Shown: one piece after another, positions 1 to 12,649 of the stretch
Layout of the letters: each line of letters begins with the position of its first letter
Position numbering within the stretch: the stretch's first letter is position 1
From: Melanocharis versteri
Taxonomy: Eukaryota > Chordata > Aves > Passeriformes > Melanocharitidae
Length of the DNA stretch: 64,000 bases
Assembly (NCBI GenBank): GCA_013397845.1
Contig: VZTG01010172.1
Span: 259,940 to 323,939 of the forward strand
Direction of reading: 5' to 3'
Translations under genes and position numbers: made by a program
The notes under the pieces: model-generated
The model's input: only the letters and a program-made list of their open reading frames with translations
Told to the model about the DNA's origin: nothing
Databases searched by the model: none

Positions 1-3000
1 CTAATCAGTTATTCTCTAAGCACACGAGGAGAGCAGAGGTGCTGGCAGTGAATGGTGGTTCTAGATGGGGGTAGTCACGGCAGTCATTCCTTATTAAAAT
101 AGGAGTAGGTGAGATGATAGGGGCTTTTGCTTCCATTAAAAAGTAAATAAAAAAAAAAAAAGCCGTGAGGGGGATAGTTCTGGTGGGGTAATTCTTCTTT
201 CACAGCAAGGCAGACTTTTTTTCCAAGTCAGCTCATGCTGTTGGATAATTTCTGTAGGAGTTTGAGAGCACTGATTTGGGCAAATGTATTGCAGGGGAGT
301 CTTTTAATGGCAAGGGTACAAGGTGCACCCACTTAATAGGTCGGGGTTCATAACTAGAAAAATCACAAATTAAGGGAGTTTGGTCAATCTAACAGAGTCA
401 CTTTTTAAGCACTGGTAAGTGGGACAGTGATAATGTAACATGGATGGCAGTTGTTCATGTGTTATTATGGCTGAAGATCCTGTATGCACATACAAAATGT
501 GTTTCTTTCAGTGTAATGCCTTTAAAAGCTGTAGGAATGTAGGGTGCCTTATCAGTGGAACTGTATTGAGGCTGTCTTTCTTCTTCCCCTTTAGCACTAA
601 ATTATAAACTAGTATTTTGTTTTCCTGGGAAACAAGATCTGTTTTCAGTAAGCTACCTTCTCCCGACAATTACTGAAGATTCAGTGTGTCTCTCTTACTA
701 TGCTCAGTGTCTAATATCTAAGCAGTATTCCTTATTTGATTATGTTTCAGTATTGGTGAGGGATACATAAGCATTACTTTTTTCAGTTAGTAATGGAGAT
801 GACATTCCCAGAGCAGAAAGCTACTTGCTCATAAAAGTCCTGGGTAAAGGATCTTAAGAGATTTTTGAAGTCATTAAAACAAAAGACTGCTTTGTATGAG
901 GCCATCAGTACTAGAAGGTTACTGCACCAGCAGTGCAAGAGAAATTTTCCTTGAAAAATTAAACATTGAAGGTACTAACTTATGGGGAGTCATGACAAAT
1001 ATTCAAGTATATTTAAGGTAGGAAGTAAAGCAAAGCATCACTAATATATGGCTTAAACCAGAGCCTGAAAATTAATTGTATTCCCTTCTTGGCTTTGTGA
1101 CTACTCCACAAGACACTGATCCTTAAAACAAGTTTACTACCAAATATGTGGTCACAGATGCTCATCTATTCTTATAAATTCTTTCGAGTGTTAGAAATCT
1201 AGACAAATCAATGGTCCTGCATCAAGTCTAGTGCCTTAGATTGGAGGAGGGGAGTATGTGATGCAAGTAAACTTCAGTGAGAGGGGGAGACACCAGACAC
1301 CGGTGTCCTGAGACTTAGAATGCTTTCCTCTCTGAGCATCCAAATCTTTTCAAGGGGGGGTCAAATCCTGAGAAAAGAAAACTCAAAAGTTTCCATTTTC
1401 CTGTGGGTGTTTCCCCATAGTATCTAAAAGCTTCTGTAGAGTCAGAAGACCCTAGGAAGGCCAATAGCATAAACCCTACGCCGTAGTATTTGCGTCTTAG
1501 AAATATAAATCTACCTGAGACGTAATCATAACTTCTGTAGAATTTCACCGTCTCAGATGGCTGTCCTTCTGATGAACTGGGGAGCTACAAAGGCAAATCT
1601 TACATTCTGCTCCTAATCCTACTGCTGTCCTTGTAACTCTGCTAAATTGCATTTCCTTGCTCTGCTTTAGTTTGTCCTGATGGCAAAGTGTGGTTAATGA
1701 CACGGACCTAATGCAGTGGAGGTGGTTTGTGAAGCAAGCGTATTGTTTGCAAAGTACTTTGATACCTCTGAACTGAAGGGGTTATAGAAGTCCTGTGTAC
1801 TATGGGGAGTTGTATTATTAAGAAGTATCACCAAATCTTGTGATATTGTGTAAATTAGTGCAAGATGGCACCAGAATAGTTTGTGTATCCCTAAAGAGTG
1901 AAATAAGTGGATGGAGAAAACTCAGTTGCCTTGACATGAAGCTATAAGTTAGCAACAAATGCGGAAACCCCAACAAGGAGATCTGTGCCTCCTGTGCTTG
2001 AAGAAGTGTGCCCTGAGTGAAAAGGGAAGTCATTTGCTTGTATGGCAGAAAGTCATTGCTTCAAAACTCCTTTTGCATTTTCTTGAGGACCTGGTGCTCA
2101 GAGGTGCAGGCTAACTGCTACTCAGCCCGGTAGGAGCCGAGTCTGCTCATTGGCATTCACACAACTGGGAGCTGGTGGAGAATTAATAACAATAAGATTT
2201 TAAACGTTCAGCCTGACCTTTTAAAGTTACTGACCTGCATTCAGGTTACCAATACACAGCAATTTTCCCTTGAGCTGCAAAGATTCTAAATGCTAAATCA
2301 GTAACTCAATCAGACTAGCAGCCCTTCTCCTCTCTGTTCTCTTGTGCTCAGCTGCCGTGACTAGAGTGAAGGAACAGGAAAACAGTCTAAACATATCTAT
2401 ATCTTACTGTGACACAAGTACTTGGAAGAAGCCCCACTGACATAAACTAACACAAAGTGACACATTGTTTAAAAAGTTGTTTTGAATGTCTTCTCCCATT
2501 GATCTTCTTCAAGGGACATAAATAAACACTGTGTGTGGTGCAGCCACACTGAGTATTTTTGCTCCTCCAAGTGTTTATACATTCTCCGGTGGTTGTTTGT
2601 AATGCTGTTTGTTGACTGTAAATTCCAGACCTGTATGTTTGTAATGTATACATTTACAGGAGCAGTGCAGTTTGGGGCGTGCAGTCAGGGTAGTGCCTCT
2701 TATGAACACTACCAGGTGAATAGTGGGTGGTTTGTTTTTCTACTCCTTCCAAAGCAGTGAATTTGTCTTTGTGCTCCCAGTGAAAGAGAGGGCTGTGGTG
2801 GCTGGAACTTTAGTAAAGCAGGACCTTCAGGTCCACGAGGAAAGCCATAAAGGATTTGTCTGGTAGGATCAAGTTACTTTAGCTTTTCATCTGATTAACA
2901 AATAACTCTGTTGCGCTGTCAGTTCATTATGTGGTGATGAGGATGATGAGGGTTTTCTCTCAGGAGGAAGTGACTGATGTTGTTACAGATGACAAAATTC

Positions 3001-4755
3001 CTGTTGCCCGAGACCCCTCCTGCCCCTTTGTTCCTGTTTCACAGTTCTTTCCCCTGTCTTTGAAAAAAATCTTCCCTTTTTCACTTATTATTATCAGCAT
3101 CTTAATCCTCAGGGCAATGGGATTGTGTAGAAGATTTGGGGAATGATGCAGGCACTTTCACCACTGAACTGAATGAGTGTAGCTGCCTGAACATAATGTA
3201 TGTGTAGGAAGAGTTCAGCTTAATCAGTCACCATTTCTTCTATTAGGTGGAATTTTCCTTGAACCCATGCTTCTGTTGTGTTTGTGTAAGTTAAAATAAC
3301 GTGTTTCCAATGTTCCAAATTGCCTAGCACTTTCCTTTCTGCTCTCTCATGCACCTTATCTACCTTTATTAGACACAGGTTTCTCTGCTTTGCAGTTCCC
3401 ATCACAGAAACCACTCTCATTTGAGTATAAGCTTTATTGACATGTAACAATATTTAATTAGTTTTAGTAGCTTTAAGCATAAGTTTTGGGAGAGCTGCTT
3501 CTGCCGCAGGTGGGCTGTTTACAAATCTGGTACTAGAGGAAAATGTTTGGTTTTGCCCATGCTAAATTATTCTGATAACATCTAAGAGTTCTTGTGTCTT
3601 CATGGTTTGGAATGAAATCAACTGAATGACCTTTGTGGCAGGAACGTATTTTTTTTATTCTACTCTGTGCTTGTGCATCTCACCACCCTGACAATAGCTG
3701 TTCCATGACAGTAAGAAAGACCTACTATGATTATGAGCTTCTTAGTGAAGCCTCTCAAAAGGCAGAGGTCTGTCTGGTGGTGCTGCAGGTTGCCATACTG
3801 TTGGTGGCCACAAAGCACTGATATGTTGGTATGTAGCAGATGCTCTTTTTCACTTGGCTGTTTGGAAATTCACGGAATTAAAGGCATGAAAAAAAAAAGA
3901 AAAAGTGAAATAATATCTCATTTACCTAAAGTCAAACCTGTGAGCACTAGTATTGAAGTTGATAGGGTAACCTTAGTTCAACTTCCCTGTGCTTTTCCAG
4001 TTTTTATGTGATCACATGCTGGTTTTGGTGGGAACCAGTCATCTCATAGTACACCTGACAGACCTGGTCTGTGATGGAATAGAGATTCTTTGGTAAGAGG
4101 CTGTTTTCTTTAGGGCCAATTGCCTCACTTACTGCAAACACTGGAAATTGTTTAGTATATGAGGCAGAACAGAGCAGAAACAAAAGGGTGCTTTTATTCT
4201 CAAGATTACGGTGAGAGCATGCATGTGCTTAAAGCAAAAAATGTGCTTGAATTGAGTTGCTTGTAAAATCAGACATCTTTAGGTGGGTTGCAAAGCAAGC
4301 TAGTATTTCTGCTTTCTCTTACCAATTCACTTACTCATTTTAACTCTTCACTATTTTGACCTTTTGAAACATTCTGTTTGATTTGCTTTAAAGAAAAAAA
4401 TAAAATCAATACCAGTAGTAACAGCCTACCCTGGTCTTGCTTCACTTTGCTGGTATGCGAAAGACTTCTTTTTTTCCTTTTTGTTTTTTTTTTTCTTACT
4501 CTCTCTATGAAATTGCAATTTCCAGGATTTTGACTTTCAGTTGGTAGGAAATGCACTGTGTTCCACATTTATTCACTGGCAAAAGTGCACACAACTCTTC
4601 CTGACACTTTGACAGTTTAGTGGGAGATGCTGCTCTAAGTAGAATGTGTCTGTCTGTAGCCAGGTCCATTTTCGAAGCACTGGGAATTCAGCTGTTTTCT
4701 TGTGAATTCTTTTTTTCACATTTTATTACTACAGAGAGAATACAAAGAGTGCTTG

Positions 4756-4783
4756 TTTCTTTCTTTCTTCCTTTCTTTCTTTT
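4756..4783. repeat. Imperfect (TTTC)n microsatellite
   Basis: A pyrimidine tract built from TTTC units with one TTCC interruption. It runs straight into further T-rich sequence. It explains why open frames here encode runs of Phe and Leu on the plus strand and Lys on the minus strand. Confidence 0.8.
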
Positions 4784-7532
4784 ATTTTTCCCTCCAGTTG
4801 ACACAATCAGTATTATTTGAAGAAAAAAAATTACACACAGAATGGGAAATAGGGTGGGAAAATGTAATAGGAACTGCAAATCTTTTCTGTCTTGTCTGAG
4901 TAAATGAGAGCTGATGAGAGATGCAGCACAATGAGGTCTAGGGAATGCTTGCTGAACTGGTATATAAAGATTGTTTCATTTTGCCTCATTTCATTTTACT
5001 GTATTGAATTTGAAAGGGAAAATTGCAGCGGACATGAAAGTTTGCTGTGGAAACACCTTTGGTTGCTGTACCCTTGACGTGAACCTGGGCAAACATGAAA
5101 AGGAACGTTAAATAAAGTAGTGTATGAATTGTGTAGGTGTGCTTCAGAAGCTACTTTTTGAAGAGTGCCCTTTCACAAAGAGTGGCCCTGCCTCTCAGGT
5201 TATTCTGCTACTTCTGTTTTTAATCTCTTAAGGTGTCATTCTGGGTTTTCTCTTGGTTTTTTTGTAATTTGGTAGTGGGGGGAGAGTGAGTGAAAACCGT
5301 ACTGATTTGCAAGACTATGTGGTAACATCGTTTTCAAATGCCAGTTTTCAAGAAGACTGGAAGGAGATTATTTTTTCCCCCATTTATGCCCACCCTAAAA
5401 GTTCTTCTCCCTTTCTCAAATGAGTATAACTCAGGAGAACTTGGTTCTAGGTGGGACACTGCTACAGCAGTGCACTCCTCAACAGACAATTTTACTTTTA
5501 CCTTGCGTGTTACGAGCTGCAGTGTTTCTGTCCAACTGGAGTGACAGCATATTGTTTGCTGGAAGGAGCAGCTGTAGTTAAAATCAAGTGTGAGTCAGTT
5601 TAATCTGATTTTTTTTTTCCTTGCACTACCTTAGGCATCGTTAATTCTCAAAAAATGAGGAACACAGGATTTTTTTTTTGCCTAAGTCAAAGTCAGTTGT
5701 GAAGGTCTGAGGTAATGCATCATGAGCAGCAAACATTGCTGCATAAAAGCTCTGGCAATGCAGACTGTAAGATTTGACACTCCTGCCAGAGCCGTTACCC
5801 TTGGGAGAGATCTTTGATGATAAAACATACAAAAATTAACCTTTTTTTCTAATCTAAATATGTAAATTGTTATGTTCAGAAGTAAGATTCAGCATCCTTG
5901 TCTTCAGAGTCCAGCTGGCGTGTTCTCATGGCAGGTTTGGGTCATGAGCAGATTTAAGGCTCTTCTCCTGGAAAAGTTTTTTACCTCCTGGAACCTTCTG
6001 GATTTCTGTGAGGTAGGCATGATTGGCAAGCCTTTGCCTGGAAAGCATTATGCTTTGTGCACACCTTCCCTAATCAAAGTCCCAGAGAGTGGAGAGGTGG
6101 GAGTAGCATTGGTGGGCACTGGAAGAGAAATGCAGGGGGGTGGTTTTACTTTTCTCTAAGCAAAGGGGTGGTTTAATGGTATTGTGTAATATAGCTCTTC
6201 TGCTACTCTGAGGGTTAGGGAACGATTGGGAAGGTTATTTAATTCCTCCCCCCTCCGCCCCTGCCATTACCACTACCTCTAAATGGAGACCAGCAAGTGC
6301 CAGGGTACCCATAGGCATGTCAGTGTCTCTGGATGTGATTCATTCCAAGGAGCATCATTCAGCTCAGTATCCAAAATCTGGGTGTTGCTAAGTGCCATGG
6401 ATTCATGATCTCAGTTTAAGCACAGTCCACTCTTTTTCATGGCTGTGGTTTTGGAAGTGGATGGGTTCCTCATTGGGGTTTTTTTTCCAGTTAAACTTCG
6501 TAGGCTCAGACAGGGAAATCTTGGATAACAGAAGAGAAGTGACAAAACCAAAATTCTTCTCGACCTAGGAGTGGATAGCTCATGGAAAAGGGAGAAAGTG
6601 TTCCCAGTGGGATGAGTAGATGTGATGGCCATGGAGCATTAAGAAAAGATCTAAGAATTTAAAAGCTGATTGAAATGCAGAACATGTTGGGATATTTTGG
6701 GGGCGGGGTAAGGCAACCACTCTTTTCTGCAAATTTTTCTAGTCCGAGTCTTTATACTGTGCAGTCTGACTAGCTATGCTATTTCATATACAATAGTAAT
6801 TCAAGGAATATTCTTTTTAGCAGAATAAACAAATTTTTGCTGCTTGACATGTGAAATGTTTGTGCTAGTAAATTCCACAGACAGCCTCTTCCCCCCCCCA
6901 GTATTGTTTTGTCTGATTATACAATCTTTAAAGTTTAGAATTGACTGGTTTACTGTAAGAAGCATTAACTAAATGCAATCTCCCTATTTTTAATAACAGA
7001 AGCTCAAATTTCATGTGAGATCACACCAGTACTCCAATGTAATTAAGTTTCTGGTTTTCTTATGCGCTTCAAATGCCTGTGATGTGCAGTTAATAGTATT
7101 TTTCAGACAAGTATTAGGACACCTCAGCAGTGATGCCAATGTGGGCTGGTGTCTATCAGCAGTGCAGACACCACAAAACAAAGGAAATTGCAAGACCCTG
7201 TTATAATTAGTCTAAAAATATACATGACAGCAGAGCTCTTTTTTTACCTGGGTTTAGAGAGTGATAAGGCTTTGAATTAGAGTGAAGCTTCATAAATGAA
7301 TCAGGCATGAAACAAGATTTCAAGCTTGGCTTTAAGTCCAGTGTGTATTGAGAGTGAAATATGGCTGGATATCAGATCTTCTGCATCTTGGATTTTGTAT
7401 GATGGCTGTACCCCAAGTCTGTTTTCTGCTACGCAGATTTTGACTGTAAGCTGATAAAAGACTGCATAGGAAGTTCTGGAGAAAAGCTTTGAATGAGCTT
7501 TTCATCTGTGTACATATACACAGATACATTTT

Positions 7533-7559
7533 TTGTTTGTTTGCTTGCTTGCTTGCTTG
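7533..7559. repeat. (TTTG)n/(TTGC)n tetranucleotide repeat
   Basis: Two TTTG-like units are followed by about four TTGC units, a short compound tetranucleotide microsatellite. No function is implied. Confidence 0.8.
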
Positions 7560-8739
7560 AAGGAATCACGATTTTTCAATACAAGAGCATTCTTTTTCTA
7601 TTTCTAAGGAAAGAAAATAATACTAAAGATCTCTAAGAATTCCAGAGAAGTGGGTTGGAATAAGTAAAACAAAATATTTCATTTAATTTAAACTGGTGGA
7701 GATCTTTTGTTTATTTCAAAGAAGTTTTGATTTTCAAATGTTTTGAAGATGAAGGCCAAAATTTTCATTTCATGAGGAGGAAGAATGTTTCTGACTTGGC
7801 TCCATCTGACATGCTTGTTGAACACTGAAACTGAAAATCGTACTTATTTAGGTTTGGATGTAGAGCTGGGTCTGCATATACAGTGTCTGTGACAGCTCTG
7901 TAAATTAGGATAAGACCTGATTATTCCGTATCTTGGACTGTCTGGGCCTGAATCTGCAGTCAAGATTTTGTGATTCTTGAGATTCAGCTTGGTTGTGTAT
8001 AGAAGTGTTGGAAATGAGCCCCTGATTCCTTTCTGAAACAATTCCCTCTGATACAATAGGACTGTCAGGCTTGCTGACAGTAATGGCAAAGTGCTCATAT
8101 GTCAGTAAAGCCTCTCCTCCCCTGGAAAGCTGAAGCACAGCTTGCTTTATGTAAGTATTTAGGGACACAGCAAAGACCAGTAGATGGTGTGGGGGCCATC
8201 TTCTCCGTCACCTTTCCAGCTCCTGACCTAACTCCTGTGCAGTGCTTAGCTGTTTTGTGGGGACAGCAGATCTGGGAAGTCTCTGGCAGGTAGCCATAGA
8301 ATAGCCCTTCCCTTACTTTACTAAAACAGCACATGCAAATGCTAACCAACTCTTTGTTTTGTTCAGGCAAATTTTTGCCCATGCAAATTTAGACTGCTGG
8401 TTTCCTTCATTACACATAAAGGGGCTGGAATGTCCTTTTGAGTGGGAAATAATAGCAAGGATAGTTTAGCAGCACCACTTTTTATTCTGTTTCCTCCTTT
8501 AATCAGAGGAGAACCACGCAGACTTCAGCGTGACTGGTGCAGCAGTGAGGACTGCTGGGTTTGGCCCCACAGGTATTAACTCGTGTCAATCCTTTGGGGA
8601 GCATTCTTTGTCTGATATGTGCCTTTGAGGGAGACTGTTGAGGGCAGGAAGCAGCACGATTGGGGCAGGCAATGGGAGTACCTGCTGTGGCTCCAACTGC
8701 CCACTGCTGGCTGGGAAATGCTAATTGACATTTGAGAGA

Positions 8740-9290
8740 ACATGCTTTATATAAGAAAGTGATGGGTGAATGGAAATTAAAACAAAAGGGTTGAAAATAG
8801 AGCTGTAATCAATCTAGCCCTGTGTCTCAATAAGCCAGGGGAAGTATTTCATAGTGAATTTGGGGCAAATATTGCAGCAAGTGCCACACTAGCAGGGGGT
8901 CTTCCCCCCACTCCCTCCTCCCCTTCCATTAAATCTACATTTGGAAGGTGGATGGTGCTGACTCATAAATTAAATTGGGGTAATACATACAGTGTATATA
9001 TATTTCTGTCACTTTGTCTCAAATTAAACACGAACCTTCTCCCCTGACAAGATGATAGAAAAGTTAATTGCTCGCCCTGGCTTTAAATTGGAATTTGAAT
9101 TCGCAAAATGCTAAAGGTTTATGAGATCTAAATCATGAGGAGCTTAAATTACATTCCTGTGATAAAATATTAATAAATCAATTAAAACATAAGCCGAGTA
9201 TAATATTACTTTTTTTGTAGGAACCTTGAACACAATAATTCATTAGAGTGTGCAGTAACAATTATTGTATCTTTTTTAATTTTCTTTTTT
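8740..9290. promoter_or_regulatory. Candidate conserved noncoding element (TAAT-rich)
   Basis: This AT-rich but not low-complexity stretch is dense in TAAT/ATTA homeodomain-type cores, for example in the runs near 9085-9110, 9165-9190 and 9230-9275. It also has an ACATTCC TEAD-like core near 9152 and no repeat signature. Its texture resembles deeply conserved developmental enhancers. That is inference from composition only. Motif cores of this length are expected by chance in AT-rich DNA, and an ordinary unique intronic stretch is the alternative. Confidence 0.25.
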
Positions 9291-9299
9291 ATTAGTTTC

Positions 9300-10125
9300 T
9301 CTTTTTTTAAACTGGGGAAAAGGCAACATCAGATGGGAAAACACCACACAATGGTGGCATATTATCCTGGTACCAAATCTAGTCATCTCCTAGTAACGAT
9401 GCACATGCATAGAAAAGCGTCTGAACACCCTGAGCTCCACACATTGCACCATGGCTCCACTGTAACAAGATTCACTCACTGAAAGCTGGGGGCTGTTTTT
9501 CTTCTTTTCACCATGGGAAAGAAGGGCAGTAGCATGGGAAGAAGGGAAGAAACCTTAATGCTCCTGTTTTTTTTTTCTTTTCCAGCCTCTTTCCATGCAA
9601 TTTTATCCTTTTCTTATTTTCCTTTTCCTTTCTCTTTATTGGTATAAAATTGTTATGATTTCAGTGTCAAAACTATAAAAAAATTTGCAGATCTTTCCTT
9701 AAAGCTGGCCTGAGTGTTGTCTTTGGGAAACGCAGGTTAGAACTGGATTACGTTGCTAGATTTTTAGTTATGTTTTGAACAACTCTCACAGCTCTAATCT
9801 TTACATAACCCATTTCTGTGTACTATATAAAGAGCACTTCAGGCACAGTATGAAACTTAGTTATTATTTGAGGAAGGAGGTGTTATGCTAGCTCAGCATG
9901 CATTTCTTATATGCAAACATTAATACACAAGGAATGCAATTATTACATATACCTGCACACCTCTAGTGCCTGTGAAGGTGCAGATTCCTTTGTCAAGTGC
10001 TTTTTACCTTCTGTGAAATGACTGGACTGCACGTCTGATACAGCTATGCTTAGTAAAGGGTCTAATTGCTATTATTACATTATTTGTGTTTGAATTCTTG
10101 CAAGGTTATTTAGTACAAATTATGC
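9300..10125. other. Unique DNA with pyrimidine-rich patch, no gene
   Basis: No exon, RNA or recognised transposon is visible. A T/C-rich stretch lies around 9500-9640. The remainder is ordinary AT-rich unique sequence leading up to the GC-rich patch that starts near 10130. Confidence 0.55.
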
Positions 10126-10129
10126 GTTA

Positions 10130-10570
10130 GTGCCGGATTGGCAGCTCTGGGGGCTGGAGGCTGCCGTACACATCCATAGGGTAGGTCCCGTGGCTGATGC
10201 GCTCTGCCCGCCCTTCCCTGCGCCTCGGAGCCGTGCACAGCCACCGCTCCTGGCAGCCTTGCAGGCTCTACTTCAGCCTCTCCTGGTTCTGCGATTTGCA
10301 GGGGAGACCGTGGCTTGTGCAGGTCGTGTGTGCTGCGGCCGAGGGCTTTTGACTAAACTGGGGCATCTAAACAGGAGCCGCAGGCTGGTGCCCCTCTCCG
10401 GGGCCGAGAGGGATGTGCGGGAGGCGGCGGGGAAGGGGTGCGCAGCTGCTGCTCCCGCTCTCCTGCGAGCAGCCTGCAGCCATCTCCCTCCAGCAGCACG
10501 GGGCAGCTGCATTGGTCTGCTAAAAGCAGCCAGGGCCGGAGTCAGCTGGGGAAAACAGCCACGAGAGATC
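10130..10570. other. GC-rich patch, weak CpG-island candidate
   Basis: GC content rises abruptly from the AT-rich flanks and I count roughly 25 CpG dinucleotides in about 430 bases, borderline for a CpG island. The patch carries a 190-codon open frame on the plus strand (10130-10702) and an overlapping 216-codon frame on the minus strand (10273-10923). Long antiparallel frames are expected where GC-rich sequence depletes stop codons. Both predicted products are low-complexity Ala/Arg/Leu-rich and match no family I know. It could be a minor promoter, a GC-rich repeat or a decayed exon. Confidence 0.35.
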
Positions 10571-11582
10571 CAGGAGCAGGTGGTGGTTTGGGCTTCTAAC
10601 CACCTGAGTAACACTTTCCTGTGCTGCCCAGAAGTGATGGCAGGCTCCAGTTTTCCCTGGATGTGGGATCCTTCAGGATGCTCAGGGCCTTCCTCATGGT
10701 GAGCCCATAACGAGTTCATGAAAGGATCCTGCTTTACCATGCTCCTGTCCCAACTTGGGAGTGACCTCAACTTAAAATTAAATTTTAGTTTCCACAGGCT
10801 TTTGCATTTGCTGTCCCTCTGCTGATGAGACCAGTCAGGGTCTGTTGTAGTGATGCAGAATAAAATCAAACTTTGTGTTTCTAAGCACACGTACCATGTC
10901 AGTACTGCTAAGCTCTTCGTCAATATTAAAGAGTCAGTTGTTAGTTTTTACATGCATTGCTTTTCATTTTTCCCATTTCATGAAGGGGGGATGTGAGAAA
11001 AGTCACTTTCCACAGGTCTCAGTGTCACGTAGCAAACCAGTGGTGGCAATTCAAGGGACTACAAGTCTCCCAGCAGCCCACCCTTGCACTGAACCTCACC
11101 AAAGTTGGAGAAATGCCTGTTCATCAGGAAGTAGATGATCATTGATCTTGTTTTGTGCAGACTGAGAAGCAGCCATCAGATGCAATTAGCTTCTTGTGGC
11201 TACCAAAATGAGGTAGCATTTAAACAAACAAGCTAAAACTGAAGGCTTCGTATCACCAACATGGTCTGATCTTCCTTTGTTATGATTGCAATAGATTGTT
11301 GAGGGTTGACCCAGTATTATTTATTCATGACGCTTGATGATTGCATTTACTCAATAGATTCCATACTTCACAATTTCTGTTATAGAGTGTGACTGAATCT
11401 TTGTGCATTCCTGTAAATAAATTTTTTAAATTGGATCGGTTTAAATTCATGTGTATGTAGGGAGGTGTTCCAGATTCTTCTTGTGTGCAGGGATGACTTC
11501 AGCACAAGTGAAGAAAACTTTTAATGCCTAGTTATTTGTCAGTGTTGCCTTCTGTGGATCATAGGAGTTACACCGGTGAAGT

Positions 11583-11768
11583 CATAGAATCATAGAATGG
11601 TAAGGGGTTGGAATGGATCTTAAAGATTGTCTAATCCCAGCCCCTCACCTGCCATGGGGAGGGACACCTCCCACTAGACCAGGTTGCTCAAGGCCTTATC
11701 TGACTTCACTTTGAACCCTGACAGAGTTGGGGAATCCACAGCCTCCCTGGGCAACCTGTTCCGGTCCT
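11583..11768 (-). mobile_element. CR1 LINE 3' end, 5'-truncated
   Basis: Read on the minus strand this is the 3' terminus of an avian CR1 non-LTR retrotransposon. The plus strand opens with two copies of the reversed ATTCTATG tail unit (ATAGAATCATAGAAT). The reverse complements of the 'aaggtcccttccaacc' segment and the 'ccatggcagg' segment then follow in family order. Similarity fades after about 11768, so only the last 190 or so bases of a roughly 4.5-kb element remain. 5' truncation of this kind is normal for CR1 because reverse transcription starts at the 3' end and aborts. Several substitutions from the common consensus suggest moderate age. There is no coding capacity. Confidence 0.9.
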
Positions 11769-12035
11769 TTCTCTGTGGCGCACTGTCCTTGCAGGGAGGT
11801 GAAGTAGACTATATGCACAAGAGCATTGTTGTCTCCTGCCCTGCCCGGAGATGGAGGTTTTTTCTTAGCCCTGAGTGACATCGGGTGCTTGAGGTGGTGA
11901 GTTGAGGCTGCATATGGGCTCATAAAAATGGAGAGGAGGACATGAACTGGCCGGTGCCAGTATAGGGAGTACCCTACGGTTTTGAGGACCATCCTGTCGA
12001 AAACCTTACTTCCGTGTCCCACATGAGGACCGCCA

Positions 12036-12440
12036 TCTCTTCTTTACTCTGCCCCAGGGAGGCAGCCCGAGGACGGATGGACGGACAGACGCTGCTGTAA
12101 GTGCCTGTTGGGGGCACTGAGTTTCTCGCCGACGATGGTAAACACGATTTGGCTCCCGCGCTCCTGTAATCAGGCTTGCTCTTGCTGAAGCAGAGATTGC
12201 TCTGTTGCAGTGCCAGGCCTGTAGCAATACCAACTGTTAAATAATAAACAGGCCCTGGCTGCTGGCAGCAGCTCCCGGCCCCCCGCCCCCACGGAGTGCG
12301 CGTTCCATGGGTTCACCTGCCCGCCTGGGCTCTGGAGCGCGGAGCAGCGCCGTGGTCGGCGGAGGTGGAAGCGGTGCAGAGACATCAGTCTCTGTCTAAT
12401 CTGCTTAGTTTATTATTCTCCGGGGACCCGGGGTGATACA
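12036..12440. other. Second GC-rich patch with CpG cluster
   Basis: About 25 CpGs occur in two clumps (12036-12165 and 12270-12440), separated by an AT-richer stretch. A consensus-like splice donor (CTG/GTAAGT-type, GT at 12097-12098) follows the first clump, but no acceptor, start codon context or open frame of interest pairs with it. Together with 10130-10570 this makes a GC-rich zone around a CR1 tail. It could be a promoter or first exon of an unrecognised transcript, or simply a GC-rich unique segment. Confidence 0.3.
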
Positions 12441-12583
12441 GCAAACATGCAGTGCTTTGGCAGCACTAACAATGGCTGTGCTGTCGTTCTAGGTAATATT
12501 GCAGGCTTTTGCCTGATGCATGGGGCATTTTAGTCCTCTGCTCAACTGCCTGTCCTCTAAGGTCTTATTTTCTTTACCTGTTG

Positions 12584-12608
12584 TTTTTTTTTTTTTCTTT
12601 TTTTTTTG
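12584..12608. repeat. Interrupted poly-T tract
   Basis: About 25 bases of T broken by one C, followed by a G-rich segment. Read on the minus strand it would be a poly-A tail-like run. I see no retrogene or SINE body attached to it. Confidence 0.8.
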
Positions 12609-12649
12609 GAGGGGTGAGGTAGGTGGTGGGAGGAGCTAGTTTCCTATGA

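Larger units (their letters stand above)
1..8735. other. Unique AT-rich DNA, no gene recognised
   Basis: I see no exon, RNA gene or clear transposon in this stretch. The open frames are all under 100 codons, overlap one another on both strands and carry no recognisable domain, so they look like chance. Small simple-sequence items are a 13-base A run at 149-161, a TTTC-type tract near 4756-4783 and a TTTG/TTGC tract at 7533-7559. Composition suits a vertebrate intron or intergenic region. Diverged repeats too old to recognise by eye may be present. Confidence 0.6.
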
